A stretch of DNA of 64,000 bases from assembly GCA_030348385.1 (NCBI GenBank), contig JAUCFP010000006.1, forward strand, positions 4,801,501 to 4,865,500, given 5' to 3'. How positions within the stretch are numbered: position 1 is the stretch's first letter; each line of letters starts with the position of its first letter. The notes beneath the pieces are model-generated. The model saw only the letters and a list, made by a program, of their open reading frames with translations. It was not told the origin of the DNA and searched no databases. The position numbers were made by a program, and so were the translations under genes. This DNA comes from Cytobacillus sp. NJ13 (lineage in GTDB: Bacteria > Bacillota > Bacilli > Bacillales > Cytobacillaceae). Positions 31,400 to 40,978 of the stretch are shown one piece after another.

Positions 31400-33217
31400 A
31401 TGGCAGAACGGATCGCCGAGGAGAAAGTAAATGAAATTCGGCAAGCTGTAGATATTGTTGATGTCATTGGCGACTATATTCAATTAAACAAGCAAGGACG
31501 CAACTACTTTGGGCTTTGTCCTTTTCATGGCGAAAATACTCCTTCCTTTTCTGTATCACCTGAAAAGCAAATCTATCATTGCTTTGGATGCGGAGCTGGA
31601 GGTAATGCATTTTCTTTCTTAATGGAATTAGAAGGGTATTCCTTTCAGGAAGCTGCCTTAAAACTTGCTGAAAAAGGAAATGTCAAGCTTGAAATTGATG
31701 CGGCATCTGCAGCATCAGCGAAATCAATGCCTGTAGATTTACAGCAGATGATGGAAGCACATGAGCTTCTACGTAAATTTTATCACCATCTGCTCGTAAA
31801 CACAAAAGATGGTCAGCATGCACTTGAATATTTGCTTAATAGAGGCTTTACAATGGAATCGATCGAAAAATTTCAAATCGGTTATTCATTGAAGTCCTGG
31901 GATTTTGTCTTCAAGTTTCTGACTAAAAGAAAATTCCCGGCAGATGTTATGGAAAGAGCAGGACTGATAATCAAAAGGGAGAAAGATGGGAACTATTTTG
32001 ACCGCTTCAGAGATAGAATCATGTTCCCGATTTTTGACCGCAGCGGAAATACGATTGCTTTTTCGGGAAGATCACTTGGGGACGATGAGCCCAAATACTT
32101 AAATAGCCCTGAAACTGTAATCTTCAATAAAAGCAAAACTTTATATAATTTTCATCTGGCGAGACCACAGATTAAAAAATTGCAGAGGGCCGTTCTTTTT
32201 GAAGGGTTTGCAGATGTAATCGCCGCTGATCGTGCTGGTGTCGGCAATGGCGTTGGTACGATGGGCACTGCTTTAACTGAAGAACATGTTTCTTCATTAA
32301 GAAGAAATGTTCAATCAATCACGATCTGTTATGATTCCGATAATGCGGGTATTGAAGCCGCATACCGGGCAGCAAACCTGCTAATGGAAGCAGGCTGCCA
32401 GATCAGAGTGGCGCTCATGCCTGACGGATATGATCCGGATGATTATATTAATGAATTCGGCGAAGAAAAATTTCGTCATGATGTAATCGAGTCCAGCATA
32501 ACCTTTATGGCATTTAAGCTTCTTTATCTCCGCAGGGGCAAAAGGCTTCAAAATGAAGGAGATCGTCTCCTTTATATCGAAGAGGTATTAAAGGAAATCA
32601 GCCAGCTGGATAAAGCGGTGGAAAGAGATCATTATCTGCGCCAGCTTGCGAATGAATTCTCCCTTTCTCTGGAAGCCCTGAAAGAGCAGCAAAAACAGGT
32701 CTATTATACGGAGAAGAGAAGGAATAGCCAGAAGGGGAAAGGTACTTTCGAACCTCAAAAAAGGCTGCAAACACCAATAAGGGCTGACAGTCTTAAACCC
32801 GCCTACCATACAGCGGAGAGAAGGCTAATCGCCCACATGCTCAGGAATAGTGACATAGCATTTAAAGTTCAGGATATGCTTCAGGGAAACACATTTAACA
32901 TCGATGAACACCAGGCAATTATTACCTATCTTTTAGGTTTCTACGAAAAAGGCCATGCGCCTGATCCAAGTGCATTTATAAATTTTATAAAAGATGAAAA
33001 GCTTAAGCGCATTGTGGTGGATATAGAAATGATGTCCATAAACGATGAAATAAGCGAACAGGAATTATCAGATTATCTTAAACAGGTGTTGAATTATCAA
33101 AAGATGTTAAAAATAAAGGAAAAACTAAATGAAGAAAAAGAAGCAGAACGACAAAAGGATTATGCTAAAGCGGCTTTAATCGCAATGGAGATCCTTCATT
33201 TGCGTAAGTCACTATAA
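31400..33217 (+). CDS. dnaG: DNA primase DnaG
   Basis: Primase of 605 residues that lays RNA primers on the lagging strand. Zinc-binding domain with CPFHGENTPSF and CFGCGAGG (residues about 40-65), TOPRIM catalytic core with EGFADVIAA (about 268) and DSDNAG (about 315), then the C-terminal DnaB-helicase-binding helical domain (about 470-600). GGAG lies upstream of the ATG. The yqxD-dnaG-sigA order is the classic macromolecular synthesis operon. Confidence 0.97.
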   Translation: MAERIAEEKVNEIRQAVDIVDVIGDYIQLNKQGRNYFGLCPFHGENTPSFSVSPEKQIYHCFGCGAGGNAFSFLMELEGYSFQEAALKLAEKGNVKLEIDAASAASAKSMPVDLQQMMEAHELLRKFYHHLLVNTKDGQHALEYLLNRGFTMESIEKFQIGYSLKSWDFVFKFLTKRKFPADVMERAGLIIKREKDGNYFDRFRDRIMFPIFDRSGNTIAFSGRSLGDDEPKYLNSPETVIFNKSKTLYNFHLARPQIKKLQRAVLFEGFADVIAADRAGVGNGVGTMGTALTEEHVSSLRRNVQSITICYDSDNAGIEAAYRAANLLMEAGCQIRVALMPDGYDPDDYINEFGEEKFRHDVIESSITFMAFKLLYLRRGKRLQNEGDRLLYIEEVLKEISQLDKAVERDHYLRQLANEFSLSLEALKEQQKQVYYTEKRRNSQKGKGTFEPQKRLQTPIRADSLKPAYHTAERRLIAHMLRNSDIAFKVQDMLQGNTFNIDEHQAIITYLLGFYEKGHAPDPSAFINFIKDEKLKRIVVDIEMMSINDEISEQELSDYLKQVLNYQKMLKIKEKLNEEKEAERQKDYAKAALIAMEILHLRKSL

Positions 33218-33330
33218 GAAGGCTGTGTGCCTTAAATAAATGTTTTTTGGGATTAAGCGTCTCCTAAGGAAGTAGTCCCATTTGCAAGAAGTGTTAAGAA
33301 TGTGTGTGATTTTTGGAAGGAGGGGGACAT

Positions 33331-34455
33331 ATGGCTGAAAAGTCGGCCCGTTCAAAAGAGGTTGATTCAGAGTTGACCCTTGAACAAGTAAAAGATCAAT
33401 TAGTTGAAGTAGGAAAAAAGACAGGTGTCCTTGCCTATGATGATATAGCAGAAAGATTGTCTCAATTTGAACTCGATTCCCACCAGATGGATGAATTCTA
33501 TGAATTCCTCGGAGATCAGGGTGTTGAATTAGTCGGAGATAATGAAAATGACGATCCAAATGTTCAGGAGCTTGCAAAAAATGAAGAGGAATTTGACCTT
33601 AATGATTTAAGTGTCCCTCCGGGTGTGAAAATTAATGATCCTGTCCGTATGTATTTAAAAGAAATTGGACGTGTTGATTTACTCTCTGCAGAGGAAGAGA
33701 TCGCACTTGCCAATCGAATTGAGGAAGGCGACGAAGAAGCAAAAAGACGCCTGGCAGAGGCTAACCTCCGATTGGTTGTAAGTATTGCCAAAAGGTATGT
33801 GGGACGCGGAATGCTGTTCCTTGACCTTATTCAGGAAGGGAATATGGGACTGATAAAAGCGGTTGAAAAATTTGACTACCGCAAAGGCTTTAAGTTCAGT
33901 ACGTATGCAACATGGTGGATACGCCAGGCAATCACAAGAGCAATTGCTGACCAGGCCAGGACCATTCGTATTCCTGTCCACATGGTTGAAACAATCAATA
34001 AATTGATTCGTGTCCAGCGTCAGCTTCTTCAGGATCTTGGCCGTGAACCAACACCAGAAGAAATTGCTGAAGATATGGATTTAACGCCAGACAAAGTAAG
34101 AGAAATTCTTAAGATTGCACAGGAACCTGTTTCTTTAGAAACACCTATTGGTGAGGAGGATGACTCTCACTTAGGTGACTTTATTGAAGATCAGGATGCC
34201 ACTTCTCCATCAGAGCATGCGGCATATGAGCTCCTGAAAGAACAGCTTGAAGATGTTCTTGACACACTTACTGACCGTGAAGAAAATGTTCTTCGTCTTC
34301 GATTCGGACTGGACGACGGCCGAACCAGGACTTTAGAAGAAGTTGGCAAGGTATTTGGCGTTACCCGGGAGCGTATTCGCCAAATTGAAGCCAAAGCCTT
34401 AAGAAAGCTGCGTCATCCCAGCAGAAGCAAACGTTTAAAAGACTTCTTAGAATAA
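33331..34455 (+). CDS. rpoD: RNA polymerase primary sigma factor SigA (RpoD)
   Basis: Housekeeping sigma factor of 374 residues. Region 1.1 at the N-terminus, region 1.2 ([13 protein letters not shown]), region 2 with [19 protein letters not shown] and the -10-contacting [11 protein letters not shown], region 3, and region 4.2 HTH ([18 protein letters not shown]). The ATG at 33331 has an excellent ribosome site (GGAAGGAGGGGG); the frame extends 18 nt above this only because that Shine-Dalgarno region is open. Terminated by a strong hairpin. This is sigA of B. subtilis. Confidence 0.98.
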   Translation: MAEKSARSKEVDSELTLEQVKDQLVEVGKKTGVLAYDDIAERLSQFELDSHQMDEFYEFLGDQGVELVGDNENDDPNVQELAKNEEEFDLNDLSVPPGVKINDPVRMYLKEIGRVDLLSAEEEIALANRIEEGDEEAKRRLAEANLRLVVSIAKRYVGRGMLFLDLIQEGNMGLIKAVEKFDYRKGFKFSTYATWWIRQAITRAIADQARTIRIPVHMVETINKLIRVQRQLLQDLGREPTPEEIAEDMDLTPDKVREILKIAQEPVSLETPIGEEDDSHLGDFIEDQDATSPSEHAAYELLKEQLEDVLDTLTDREENVLRLRFGLDDGRTRTLEEVGKVFGVTRERIRQIEAKALRKLRHPSRSKRLKDFLE

Positions 34456-34472
34456 AAAATAATTGCCAGTGG

Positions 34473-34511
34473 ATAGTTTACTTCTTAAAATGGAAGTAAA
34501 CTATTTTTTTT
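34473..34511 (+). terminator. Terminator after sigA
   Basis: ATAGTTTACTTC/GAAGTAAACTAT 12-bp stem with a run of T. Confidence 0.93.
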
Positions 34512-34519
34512 GACTGGAT

Positions 34520-35044
34520 GTGCTTTGGTTGGATGAAAACAGGAAAAAGGTCATTGTTAACGAACTTCTGTATTGGAAAAAAAGCCGAATGCTCCCTGAT
34601 CGATATTGTGACTACCTGCTGGCTCTTTATACGGAAGGAAGTCAGCCGAAGGAAATAAAAAAGCAGGTTTTGTATCTTGCCAACCTTATTTTCTTGCTGC
34701 TTATTCCAATTTCTGCTTTATTAATTTATTTTACTGAATTGTCTATTATTTTGCAAACCGCCATTTTGATTCTTTTTATTTTCGCGTGTACTTTCTTTGT
34801 TTTTTATTTTTCCAGGAAAGCAAAATTGATGCATATTCCCATCATCTCATCAGCTTTAATTTTCTTGATGGGATCTGTTTGGCTTGTATCGGAAATATAT
34901 CCCGAAAACCAGAAAGTACTATATGCTGTCTTAGTAACCAATTGTGTTCTTTGGCTGTTTGCGGGTATAAAATTTAAGTTTCAATATTTATGGATTTCAG
35001 GGACACTAGGATCCTTTTTAATAGTTATTTCTATATTCGTATAA
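34520..35044 (+). CDS. Membrane protein of unknown function
   Basis: Not recognised. The 174-residue product starts with a basic cytoplasmic-looking part (MLWLDENRKKVIVNELLYWKKSRMLPDRYC...) and has about five hydrophobic helices from about residue 48 to the end, with little loop between them. Start is GTG at 34520; TTG at 34529 is an alternative with a weak GGATG site. It lies 9 nt after the sigA terminator, so it either has its own promoter overlapping it or depends on read-through. AT-rich (many ATT/TTT codons), as usual for membrane proteins. Confidence 0.72.
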   Translation: MLWLDENRKKVIVNELLYWKKSRMLPDRYCDYLLALYTEGSQPKEIKKQVLYLANLIFLLLIPISALLIYFTELSIILQTAILILFIFACTFFVFYFSRKAKLMHIPIISSALIFLMGSVWLVSEIYPENQKVLYAVLVTNCVLWLFAGIKFKFQYLWISGTLGSFLIVISIFV

Positions 35045-35071
35045 TAAAATATTTTAAAAAGTTTTTAAATG

Positions 35072-35101
35072 TTGAGAAAACTCTTGCATCCCTTATATAA
35101 T
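35072..35101 (+). promoter_or_regulatory. Candidate sigma-A promoter of the acyl-CoA dehydrogenase gene
   Basis: TTGAGA (35072-35077), 18-nt spacer, TATAAT (35096-35101). Confidence 0.65.
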
Positions 35102-35145
35102 AGTAATGAAAGCGTATACAACATTTGTGTTTGAGGGGGATGTAA

Positions 35146-36285
35146 ATGAATTTTGATTTGACTGCGGAACAGAATATGATCCTTAAAACAATAAGGGAAT
35201 TTGCTCAGGAAGAAGTGGCCCCGGGGGCTTTGGAAAGGGACCGTACAAAAGAATTTCCGATAGAAGTTTTCAAAAAAATGGCAGACCTTGGTTTGATGGG
35301 ACTTCCTTTCCCTGAAGAATATGGGGGGGCAGGGGCAGATACTGTAAGCTTCGCTATTGTAACAGAAGAGTTGAGCAGAGCATGTGCGTCTACCGGGATC
35401 ACTTACTCCGCGCATATTTCTCTTGGCGGGGCACCGCTTTATTTATTCGGAACCGAAGACCAGAAGCAAAAATATCTGGTGCCAATTTGTACAGGTGAGT
35501 CTTTTGGAGCTTTCGGGCTAACAGAACCTAATGCAGGCTCTGATGCAGGCGGTACGAGAACAACAGCTGTCGAAAAAGATGGAGAATTCATTATTAATGG
35601 AAATAAATGCTTCATTACAAATGCCAGCTATGCTAAGCATTTAGCATTGACTGCTGTCACCGGTGAAGCGGGTGGCAAAAAAGAAATCAGTGCGATTATA
35701 GTACCAACGGATGCAGAAGGATTTTCAGTGATCGATAATTACGAAAAGATGGGACTCAACGCCTCAAATACTACTGAACTGGTCCTTGAAGACGTGCGCG
35801 TTCCGACTGAGCACTTGCTCGGCAAAAAAGGAGAGGGCTTTAAGCAATTCTTAATCACATTGGATGGAGGGCGCATTGGAATTGGAGCCATGGCTCTAGG
35901 GATAGCGCAGGCTGCCTACGAAAAGGCACTTCAATATGCAAAGGAGCGCCAGCAGTTTGGCCGTTCTCTCTCAAACTTCCAAGCTATCCAATTTAAACTT
36001 GCAGATATGGCAATGAAAATTGAATTGGCACGAAATATGGTTTACAAAGCAGCATGGCTGAAAGACCAGGGAAGACCTTTCGCAAAAGAAGCTTCCATGT
36101 GCAAGCTCTATGCCTCTGAAATCTGTATGGAAATCGCCGATCAGGCCGTCCAAATTCACGGCGGATACGGCTATATGAAAGATTACCATGTAGAACGCTA
36201 CATGAGAGACGGAAAGCTCACAGAAATAGGTGAAGGTACCTCAGAAGTACAAAGAATGGTCATTGCACGCCTTATTGGGTGCTAA
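35146..36285 (+). CDS. Acyl-CoA dehydrogenase
   Basis: FAD-dependent acyl-CoA dehydrogenase of 379 residues, catalysing the first oxidation of beta-oxidation or branched-chain acyl-CoA breakdown. Three-domain architecture: helical N-terminal domain, beta domain with FGLTEPNAGSDAGG (FAD/substrate site) and the C-terminal helical domain with ARNMVYKAAWLKDQG and QIHGGYGY. The catalytic Glu is in the sequence EIGEGTSEVQRMVI near the C-terminus. GAGGGGGATG precedes the ATG. It stands alone between sigA/unknown gene and cccA; in B. subtilis related genes (acdA, bcd-type) lie elsewhere. Chain-length specificity cannot be told from sequence. Confidence 0.92.
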   Translation: MNFDLTAEQNMILKTIREFAQEEVAPGALERDRTKEFPIEVFKKMADLGLMGLPFPEEYGGAGADTVSFAIVTEELSRACASTGITYSAHISLGGAPLYLFGTEDQKQKYLVPICTGESFGAFGLTEPNAGSDAGGTRTTAVEKDGEFIINGNKCFITNASYAKHLALTAVTGEAGGKKEISAIIVPTDAEGFSVIDNYEKMGLNASNTTELVLEDVRVPTEHLLGKKGEGFKQFLITLDGGRIGIGAMALGIAQAAYEKALQYAKERQQFGRSLSNFQAIQFKLADMAMKIELARNMVYKAAWLKDQGRPFAKEASMCKLYASEICMEIADQAVQIHGGYGYMKDYHVERYMRDGKLTEIGEGTSEVQRMVIARLIGC

Positions 36286-36324
36286 TACCGATTTTGTTTG
36301 GTCATGCGGTTAAAATAATTAACA

Positions 36325-36353
36325 AAAAACTCCACCCTCAGGATGGAGTTTTT
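36325..36353 (+). terminator. Terminator after the acyl-CoA dehydrogenase gene
   Basis: AAAAACTCCA/TGGAGTTTTT stem-loop, usable on both strands. Confidence 0.9.
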
Positions 36354-36481
36354 GTCCATTTTATGAACAAGATTTGACAAAGTTTACAATAGGGCTTTTC
36401 CTTCTGACTTTTTTAAAGTAAAATAGAGATTGTTTGTATACTTACTTAAACTGAATGTGCTTACATAAGGGAGGTTAAATC

Positions 36482-36847
36482 ATGAATCGCAATCCAATCA
36501 TTCCATTTGTGTTAATTATGGTTTTTGGTGTGGTAGCAATGTTCCTTGTTTCTTTTAAAGGTCTTGGCGATATGGAAGAGCTTGCTAAAGAACAGGAAGG
36601 CGGCGGTGCTGAAACTGAAGAAACTGCAGCTGCAACCCCTGAAGAAATTTATCAGAAGAGCTGTATCGGATGTCACGGTGACCAGTATCAAGGTGGAGTT
36701 GGTCCTGCTCTAACAGGTGTAGGCGATCGTTTATCACAAGATGAAATCGCAAATATCGTAGTAAACGGAAAAGGCTCAATGCCTCCAGGATTAGTGCCTC
36801 AAGACAAAGCTGCCGAAATGGCTGAATGGTTAGCAGGCCTTAAGTAA
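36482..36847 (+). CDS. cccA: Membrane-anchored cytochrome c-550
   Basis: Class I c-type cytochrome of 121 residues. One N-terminal uncleaved membrane helix (about residues 7-25) anchors a short acidic linker and a haem domain: CIGCH at 61-65 binds haem, and the Met ligand is in GSMPPG (about 98). It carries electrons on the outer face of the membrane to the terminal oxidase. AAGGGAGGTTAAATC gives a strong ribosome site. Same place as cccA in B. subtilis (sigA-cccA neighbourhood). Confidence 0.95.
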   Translation: MNRNPIIPFVLIMVFGVVAMFLVSFKGLGDMEELAKEQEGGGAETEETAAATPEEIYQKSCIGCHGDQYQGGVGPALTGVGDRLSQDEIANIVVNGKGSMPPGLVPQDKAAEMAEWLAGLK

Positions 36848-36859
36848 TACCTATAATGA

Positions 36860-36931
36860 AAGTCCTTTGCATATGTAAAGGACTTTTTTTATACTATAAG
36901 AAAGGCTATCGCAAATTACGATAGCTTTTTT
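36860..36931 (+). terminator. Double terminator after cccA
   Basis: First hairpin AAGTCCTTT/AAAGGACTT with seven T (36860-36890), second GGCTATCG/CGATAGCT with six T (36902-36931). Confidence 0.9.
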
Positions 36932-37004
36932 AGCTTTTCTCTCAGGAGGAGCAGATAGGCAGGCGCTCTGCGCTTGTTACAATACATATATAAGTGGTGA
37001 CAGA

Positions 37005-37712
37005 ATGAATACAGAGAAATTATCAAATCGGCTTGAAGCTGTAACAAATTATATCCCCCCTGGCCTTCGCGTGGCTGATATAGGCTCAGACCATGCGTAT
37101 TTGCCATGCTATGCAGTAAAGAAAGGCATTGTCCCTTTTGCCGTTGCTGGTGAAGTGGTGGAAGGGCCATATCAATCAGCCAAAAAACAGGTGAAAATGG
37201 AAGGGCTCGAAAATCAGATTTCCGTAAGAAAAGGCAGCGGCCTTGAAGTAATTGGGCCAGGTGAAGTTGACTGTATAACCATTGCGGGCATGGGAGGCGC
37301 TTTAATTGCGAGCATTCTTGAAGATGGGAAGAGCAAGCTTGCATCTGTGCAGAGGCTTATTCTCCAGCCGAATTTAAGTGCCATCTCGATTAGAACCTGG
37401 CTGATTGCAAATGGCTGGGAGCTAATCGCCGAAGAAATTCTTGAAGAAGACGGAAAGATCTATGAAATCCTTGCAGCTGAAAAAGGAGAGCCATTGAAAC
37501 CTTACAAGAATAAAGAACAAGGTTTGCTGATGGGTCCTTTTCTTATGGAGCAAAAATCCGAAGTATTTCGAAACAAGTGGCTCGGTGAAAGGAAAAATTG
37601 GGAGAGAATCCTTGTGCAGCTTGATAAAGCCGCATACTCCAGCGAAACAGAAAAGAGAAAACAGGAGTTAAAGGAGAAAATCAAAATGGCAGAGGAGGTA
37701 CTCGAACAATGA
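37005..37712 (+). CDS. trmK: tRNA (adenine22-N1)-methyltransferase TrmK
   Basis: SAM-dependent methyltransferase of 235 residues forming m1A22 in the D-loop of tRNAs. Rossmann fold with SAM motif VADIGSDHAYLPCYAV (residues about 21-36), the loop VDCITIAGMGGALIASIL and the C-terminal coiled coil (about 175-235). AAGTGGTGA is a weak ribosome site for the ATG. The stop overlaps the yqfO start by 4 nt; trmK (yqfN)-yqfO are adjacent in B. subtilis. Confidence 0.95.
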   Translation: MNTEKLSNRLEAVTNYIPPGLRVADIGSDHAYLPCYAVKKGIVPFAVAGEVVEGPYQSAKKQVKMEGLENQISVRKGSGLEVIGPGEVDCITIAGMGGALIASILEDGKSKLASVQRLILQPNLSAISIRTWLIANGWELIAEEILEEDGKIYEILAAEKGEPLKPYKNKEQGLLMGPFLMEQKSEVFRNKWLGERKNWERILVQLDKAAYSSETEKRKQELKEKIKMAEEVLEQ

Positions 37713-38824
37713 AAAAAATAAATGGACATGAGATTATCCAATTATTTGAGCAGTTCTCCCCAAAAGCATATGCGATGGAAGGAGACAAAATCGGCCTCCA
37801 GATTGGCAGGCTAAACACCCCCGTTGAAAATGTCATGATTGCCCTTGATGTGCTGGAAGAAGTCGTTGATGAGGCAATTGAAAAGAAGGTGCAGCTGATT
37901 ATTGCTCATCATCCGTTAATCTACAGACCGCTGCAAAAAATTTCAACGGATACTCCGTCAGGAAGAATTATTGAAAAGCTTATCAAACATGATATAGCCG
38001 TGTATGCAGCACATACCAATTTGGATATCGCCAAAGGCGGGGTCAATGATATGCTTGCTGATGCATTGAAGCTTACCGATACAGAAGTATTATATCCAAC
38101 ATATGAAACTGAATTGAAAAAGCTCGCTGTGTTTGTACCTGAAGAAAATGCTGAGTCACTAAGGCAAGCGCTTGGAAACGCAGGGGCAGGTTCAATTGGC
38201 AATTACAGTCATTGTTCGTTTGCCTCCCGTGGAACAGGTCAGTTTAAGCCTAATGGGGAGGCAAACCCGCATATCGGCCAGCAGGGAAAGCTCGAGACTG
38301 TTGAGGAAGTCTGCATTGAGACCATTTACCCTGAACATATAGAAAAGAAAGTGCTGTCGGCCATGTTCAAAAACCATCCTTATGAAGAAGTTGCCTATGA
38401 TATATATAAGCTTGAAAACAAAGGGGAAGTTTTGGGGCTTGGCAAAATTGGAGAAATCAGCGAGATGACTCTAAAGGAATTTGCAGAGCATGTAAAACAT
38501 ACACTTGAAGTGGATGGAGTTCGGGTAGTAGGTGACCTCTCATCCAAAGTCAGGAAAGTCGCTGTTCTGGGTGGAGATGGAAATAAATACTTCATGTCAG
38601 CAAAGATGAAAGGTGCAGATGTATATGTGACGGGGGATATGTATTATCACGTGGCCCATGATGCTATGATGCTGGGCCTTAACATTGTTGACCCCGGTCA
38701 TAATGTTGAAAAGGTAATGAAAAAAGGAGTCACCCGAAGATTAACACAGATGTGTTCGGACAAAGGGTATAGCGTATCCATTTTCCCTTCCGAAATTCAT
38801 ACTGATCCGTTTAAGTTTGTCTGA
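37709..38824 (+). CDS. yqfO: Nif3-like dinuclear metal center protein YqfO
   Basis: NIF3/DUF34 family protein of 371 residues; a dinuclear metal protein with reported GTP cyclohydrolase-like annotations but no settled function. The N- and C-terminal NIF3 halves (FMIALDV, IAHHPLIYRP, and VYVTGDMYYHVAHDAMMLG) flank a PII-like insert domain (about residues 135-235, with VFVPEENAESLRQALGNAGAG). Metal ligands from the HHP, D and H motifs are present. It starts inside trmK and is the last gene before a terminator. Confidence 0.93.
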   Translation: MKKINGHEIIQLFEQFSPKAYAMEGDKIGLQIGRLNTPVENVMIALDVLEEVVDEAIEKKVQLIIAHHPLIYRPLQKISTDTPSGRIIEKLIKHDIAVYAAHTNLDIAKGGVNDMLADALKLTDTEVLYPTYETELKKLAVFVPEENAESLRQALGNAGAGSIGNYSHCSFASRGTGQFKPNGEANPHIGQQGKLETVEEVCIETIYPEHIEKKVLSAMFKNHPYEEVAYDIYKLENKGEVLGLGKIGEISEMTLKEFAEHVKHTLEVDGVRVVGDLSSKVRKVAVLGGDGNKYFMSAKMKGADVYVTGDMYYHVAHDAMMLGLNIVDPGHNVEKVMKKGVTRRLTQMCSDKGYSVSIFPSEIHTDPFKFV

Positions 38825-38832
38825 TATAAAAA

Positions 38833-38863
38833 AAGAACCGGTTTCCCATTGGGCCCGGTTCTT
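38833..38863 (-). terminator. Terminator for ispH (minus strand)
   Basis: AAGAACCGG/CCGGTTCTT stem. The long T-run is on the minus strand (A-run at 38826-38834 on plus), so it ends ispH transcription; on the plus strand, after yqfO, the tail is weaker. Confidence 0.75.
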
Positions 38864-38892
38864 CTGATTAAAAAAGTATAATTTTTGAACGT

Positions 38893-38967
38893 GGATAACT
38901 GTCTAGCCCAAGCCCTGCCCCCCCCGAGGTCATTGTCGGGAGTGGACAAGGCACTTCAGCTTTTCTT
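38893..38967 (-). repeat. Interspersed hairpin repeat, family B, copy B2
   Basis: On the minus strand it begins AAGAAAAGCTGAAGTGCC immediately after the ispH stop codon and ends AGACAGTTATC. The outer framework matches B1 while the internal hairpin has diverged. Confidence 0.7.
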
Positions 38968-39916
38968 ACAGCTTTGCAGGCTTCTTTACTTTAGGAAGTA
39001 TCTTATTTAATGGCACTTTTTTCTCGCGTGGCCATGTGGATTCATCACCGGGATTAAATTGTTCCAGGAACGTGATGACTTCCTTTGTGATCGGTGTCGG
39101 TGTAGAGGCTCCTGCTGTGACTGCAACTGTCGATGCATCTTTAATCCAATTCACATCCAGTTCAGTTATATCAGCAATGCGGTAGGCTTTTGTACCGGCA
39201 ATTTCTTCTGATACCTGTGCAAGACGATTGGAGTTATTGCTCTTCGGGTCCCCCACAACGATTAACACGTCAGCCTGGCCAGCTTGTTCTGCAACAGCTT
39301 CCTGGCGCACCTGGGTAGCCATGCAGATTTCTTTGTGGAACTCTGCGTGAGGATATTTTTCCTTTATCTGATCCATTACATGGACGACATCCCATTGGCT
39401 CATTGTAGTCTGATTAGTCACCAGTATTTTATCAGCCTGTATGCTAAGTTCATTTACATCCTCAATGGTCTGCACTAAATGGACTGCATGAGGAGCTACT
39501 CCTACTGCACCTTCAGGTTCTGGATGGCCTTTTTTGCCAATGTAAATGATTTGAAAACCTTCCTTTTCCTTTTCCATGATTAAATCATGTGTTCTTGTTA
39601 CATCAGGGCACGTAGCATCGATTGTCACAAGGCCTTTTTGTTTGGCCGCTTCACGCACTTCAGGAGAGATGCCATGAGCTGTAAAAATGACAGTGCCTTT
39701 ATCAACTTTATCTAAGATTTCTTTGCGGTCTTTCCCATCAAGTGTAATAATGCCTTCCTCTTCAAAAGCATCTGTTACATGTTTGTTATGGACGATCATA
39801 CCCAAAATATAGATGGGCCTTGGCAATGATGGATCAAGTGCAGCGTTTCTCGCAATAACCATTGCATCCACCACACCGTAACAATACCCCCGAGGAGAGA
39901 TTTTTATGACATTCAT
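38966..39916 (-). CDS. ispH: 4-hydroxy-3-methylbut-2-enyl diphosphate reductase
   Basis: Last enzyme of the MEP isoprenoid pathway, converting HMBPP to IPP and DMAPP with an iron-sulfur cluster. The 316-residue length is normal. Cluster cysteines: PRGYCYGV (about residue 12), [19 protein letters not shown]. The AHGISPE histidine/glutamate region is also present. ATG at 39916 has GGGAGGA about 7 nt upstream on the minus strand. The other late MEP enzyme, ispG, is encoded at 47428-48549. Confidence 0.97.
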   Translation of the reverse strand: MNVIKISPRGYCYGVVDAMVIARNAALDPSLPRPIYILGMIVHNKHVTDAFEEEGIITLDGKDRKEILDKVDKGTVIFTAHGISPEVREAAKQKGLVTIDATCPDVTRTHDLIMEKEKEGFQIIYIGKKGHPEPEGAVGVAPHAVHLVQTIEDVNELSIQADKILVTNQTTMSQWDVVHVMDQIKEKYPHAEFHKEICMATQVRQEAVAEQAGQADVLIVVGDPKSNNSNRLAQVSEEIAGTKAYRIADITELDVNWIKDASTVAVTAGASTPTPITKEVITFLEQFNPGDESTWPREKKVPLNKILPKVKKPAKL

Positions 39917-40052
39917 CTGCTTATCCTCCCTAATGAAAGCTTATATCTGAATTGAAGTGAGTTCTATTTCTAATGCGGAAAAAATCCCATATTGCATCTC
40001 TATTATATAAGAGATAAACCGATATTACAAAAGGAGTAATTCTTCTTAATGA

Positions 40053-40083
40053 AAAGCAAAAAAAAAAGAATGCCTCAGCATCC
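40053..40083 (-). terminator. Terminator after yqfQ (minus strand)
   Basis: On the minus strand GGATGC-TGAG-GCATTC followed by a run of nine or more T. Confidence 0.8.
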
Positions 40084-40089
40084 TTTTCT

Positions 40090-40659
40090 TTAAATATATA
40101 ATTTCGGTTTGGAAATACCTTCTGCTGAAGACGATTTGGCTGCTGGCTTTTCAGCGGCAGGTGCCTTTTTTGTTTTTTTGCTCTGTGCATCTGGTTTCTT
40201 TTTTTCTGCTTTTGCCTGAGAGGATTCCTTTTTAGATTCAGAAGAAGCATCATCAGCTTCAGGGGCATCTTTCAAACCTCTATAAAGTTTCCACATAGCA
40301 GGAAGATTCCTGACCAGCGGACCATACTGCTGAACCATTGGCCCAATTTGCTGTGCTGTATTTAAAACCTTTTGAGTGTTCGTTAAAAAGCCGTTTATAG
40401 AAGAAGGATTGCTTATTGCCTTCAATATGCCTCCGCCTGCGGGGGAGCCTCCTGCCGTTCTGGCTGCTCCCATTCCAGCTGCAGGCTGAGCATTGCCTTT
40501 TCCCAATATTTTTGAGAGCAATCCTCCCCTGCCGCCACCGCGTTTCATTCCCGGAGGACCGCCCATCATTGGCCCCATGGGAGGTCTTCCCTGCATCGGT
40601 GTCATAAAAGGATGGGGAGGCATTCCTCCGCGCATAGGGGGTCTTGATCCTGGCATCAT
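40090..40659 (-). CDS. yqfQ: YqfQ/VrrA family protein
   Basis: Low-complexity protein of 189 residues, similar in layout to the spore-associated YqfQ/VrrA family. The first 45 residues are Met/Pro/Gly-rich (PGSRPPMRGGMPPHPFMTP...), followed by a Gly/Arg patch, a conserved core (AISNPSSINGFLTNTQKVLNTAQQIGPMVQ...LWRL-like VRNLPAMWKLYRGLKD, about residues 80-130), and an Ala/Lys/Ser-rich tail. The start at 40659 is chosen because AAAGGAGG lies 9 nt upstream; 40665 would be 3 nt away. A sporulation-type -10 lies upstream. Likely a spore coat or inner-spore protein. Confidence 0.82.
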   Translation of the reverse strand: MMPGSRPPMRGGMPPHPFMTPMQGRPPMGPMMGGPPGMKRGGGRGGLLSKILGKGNAQPAAGMGAARTAGGSPAGGGILKAISNPSSINGFLTNTQKVLNTAQQIGPMVQQYGPLVRNLPAMWKLYRGLKDAPEADDASSESKKESSQAKAEKKKPDAQSKKTKKAPAAEKPAAKSSSAEGISKPKLYI

Positions 40660-40978
40660 ATCCATTGGCCTCCTTTCTTTGCACATCTCTGCTTCTTAAT
40701 AAAATTTCATATAATAAAGTATGCGTTTATCCCATTTTGGTTTAGGCATAAAGCAGAAGAAACCAATTTATTTATTAAAATCGCCCAAAAAGCTTATCAT
40801 ATAAATATAAATGCCTGTATGAGTGGTTATTTGCAGGAAACTTTATTATAATAACAGGATGTAAGAAAAGCTCGGAACCAGCAAGTTGTCAGTTGATACT
40901 AGTAGATCTTACTTCACTAATATATGTTTCGGATACAGCCTGAACTGAGGCGAATCTGAATAATTGAGGAGTTTTCAT
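40660..40978. other. Intergenic region between divergent yqfQ and cshB
   Basis: About 310 nt holding control signals for both strands. A minus-strand CATACTTTA (40715-40723) with an ACC (40739-40741) 15 nt before it resembles sigma-K or sigma-E promoters. An A/T-rich TATAATAA stretch at about 40844-40853 could serve cshB, with no good -35. Nothing coding is visible. Confidence 0.45.
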
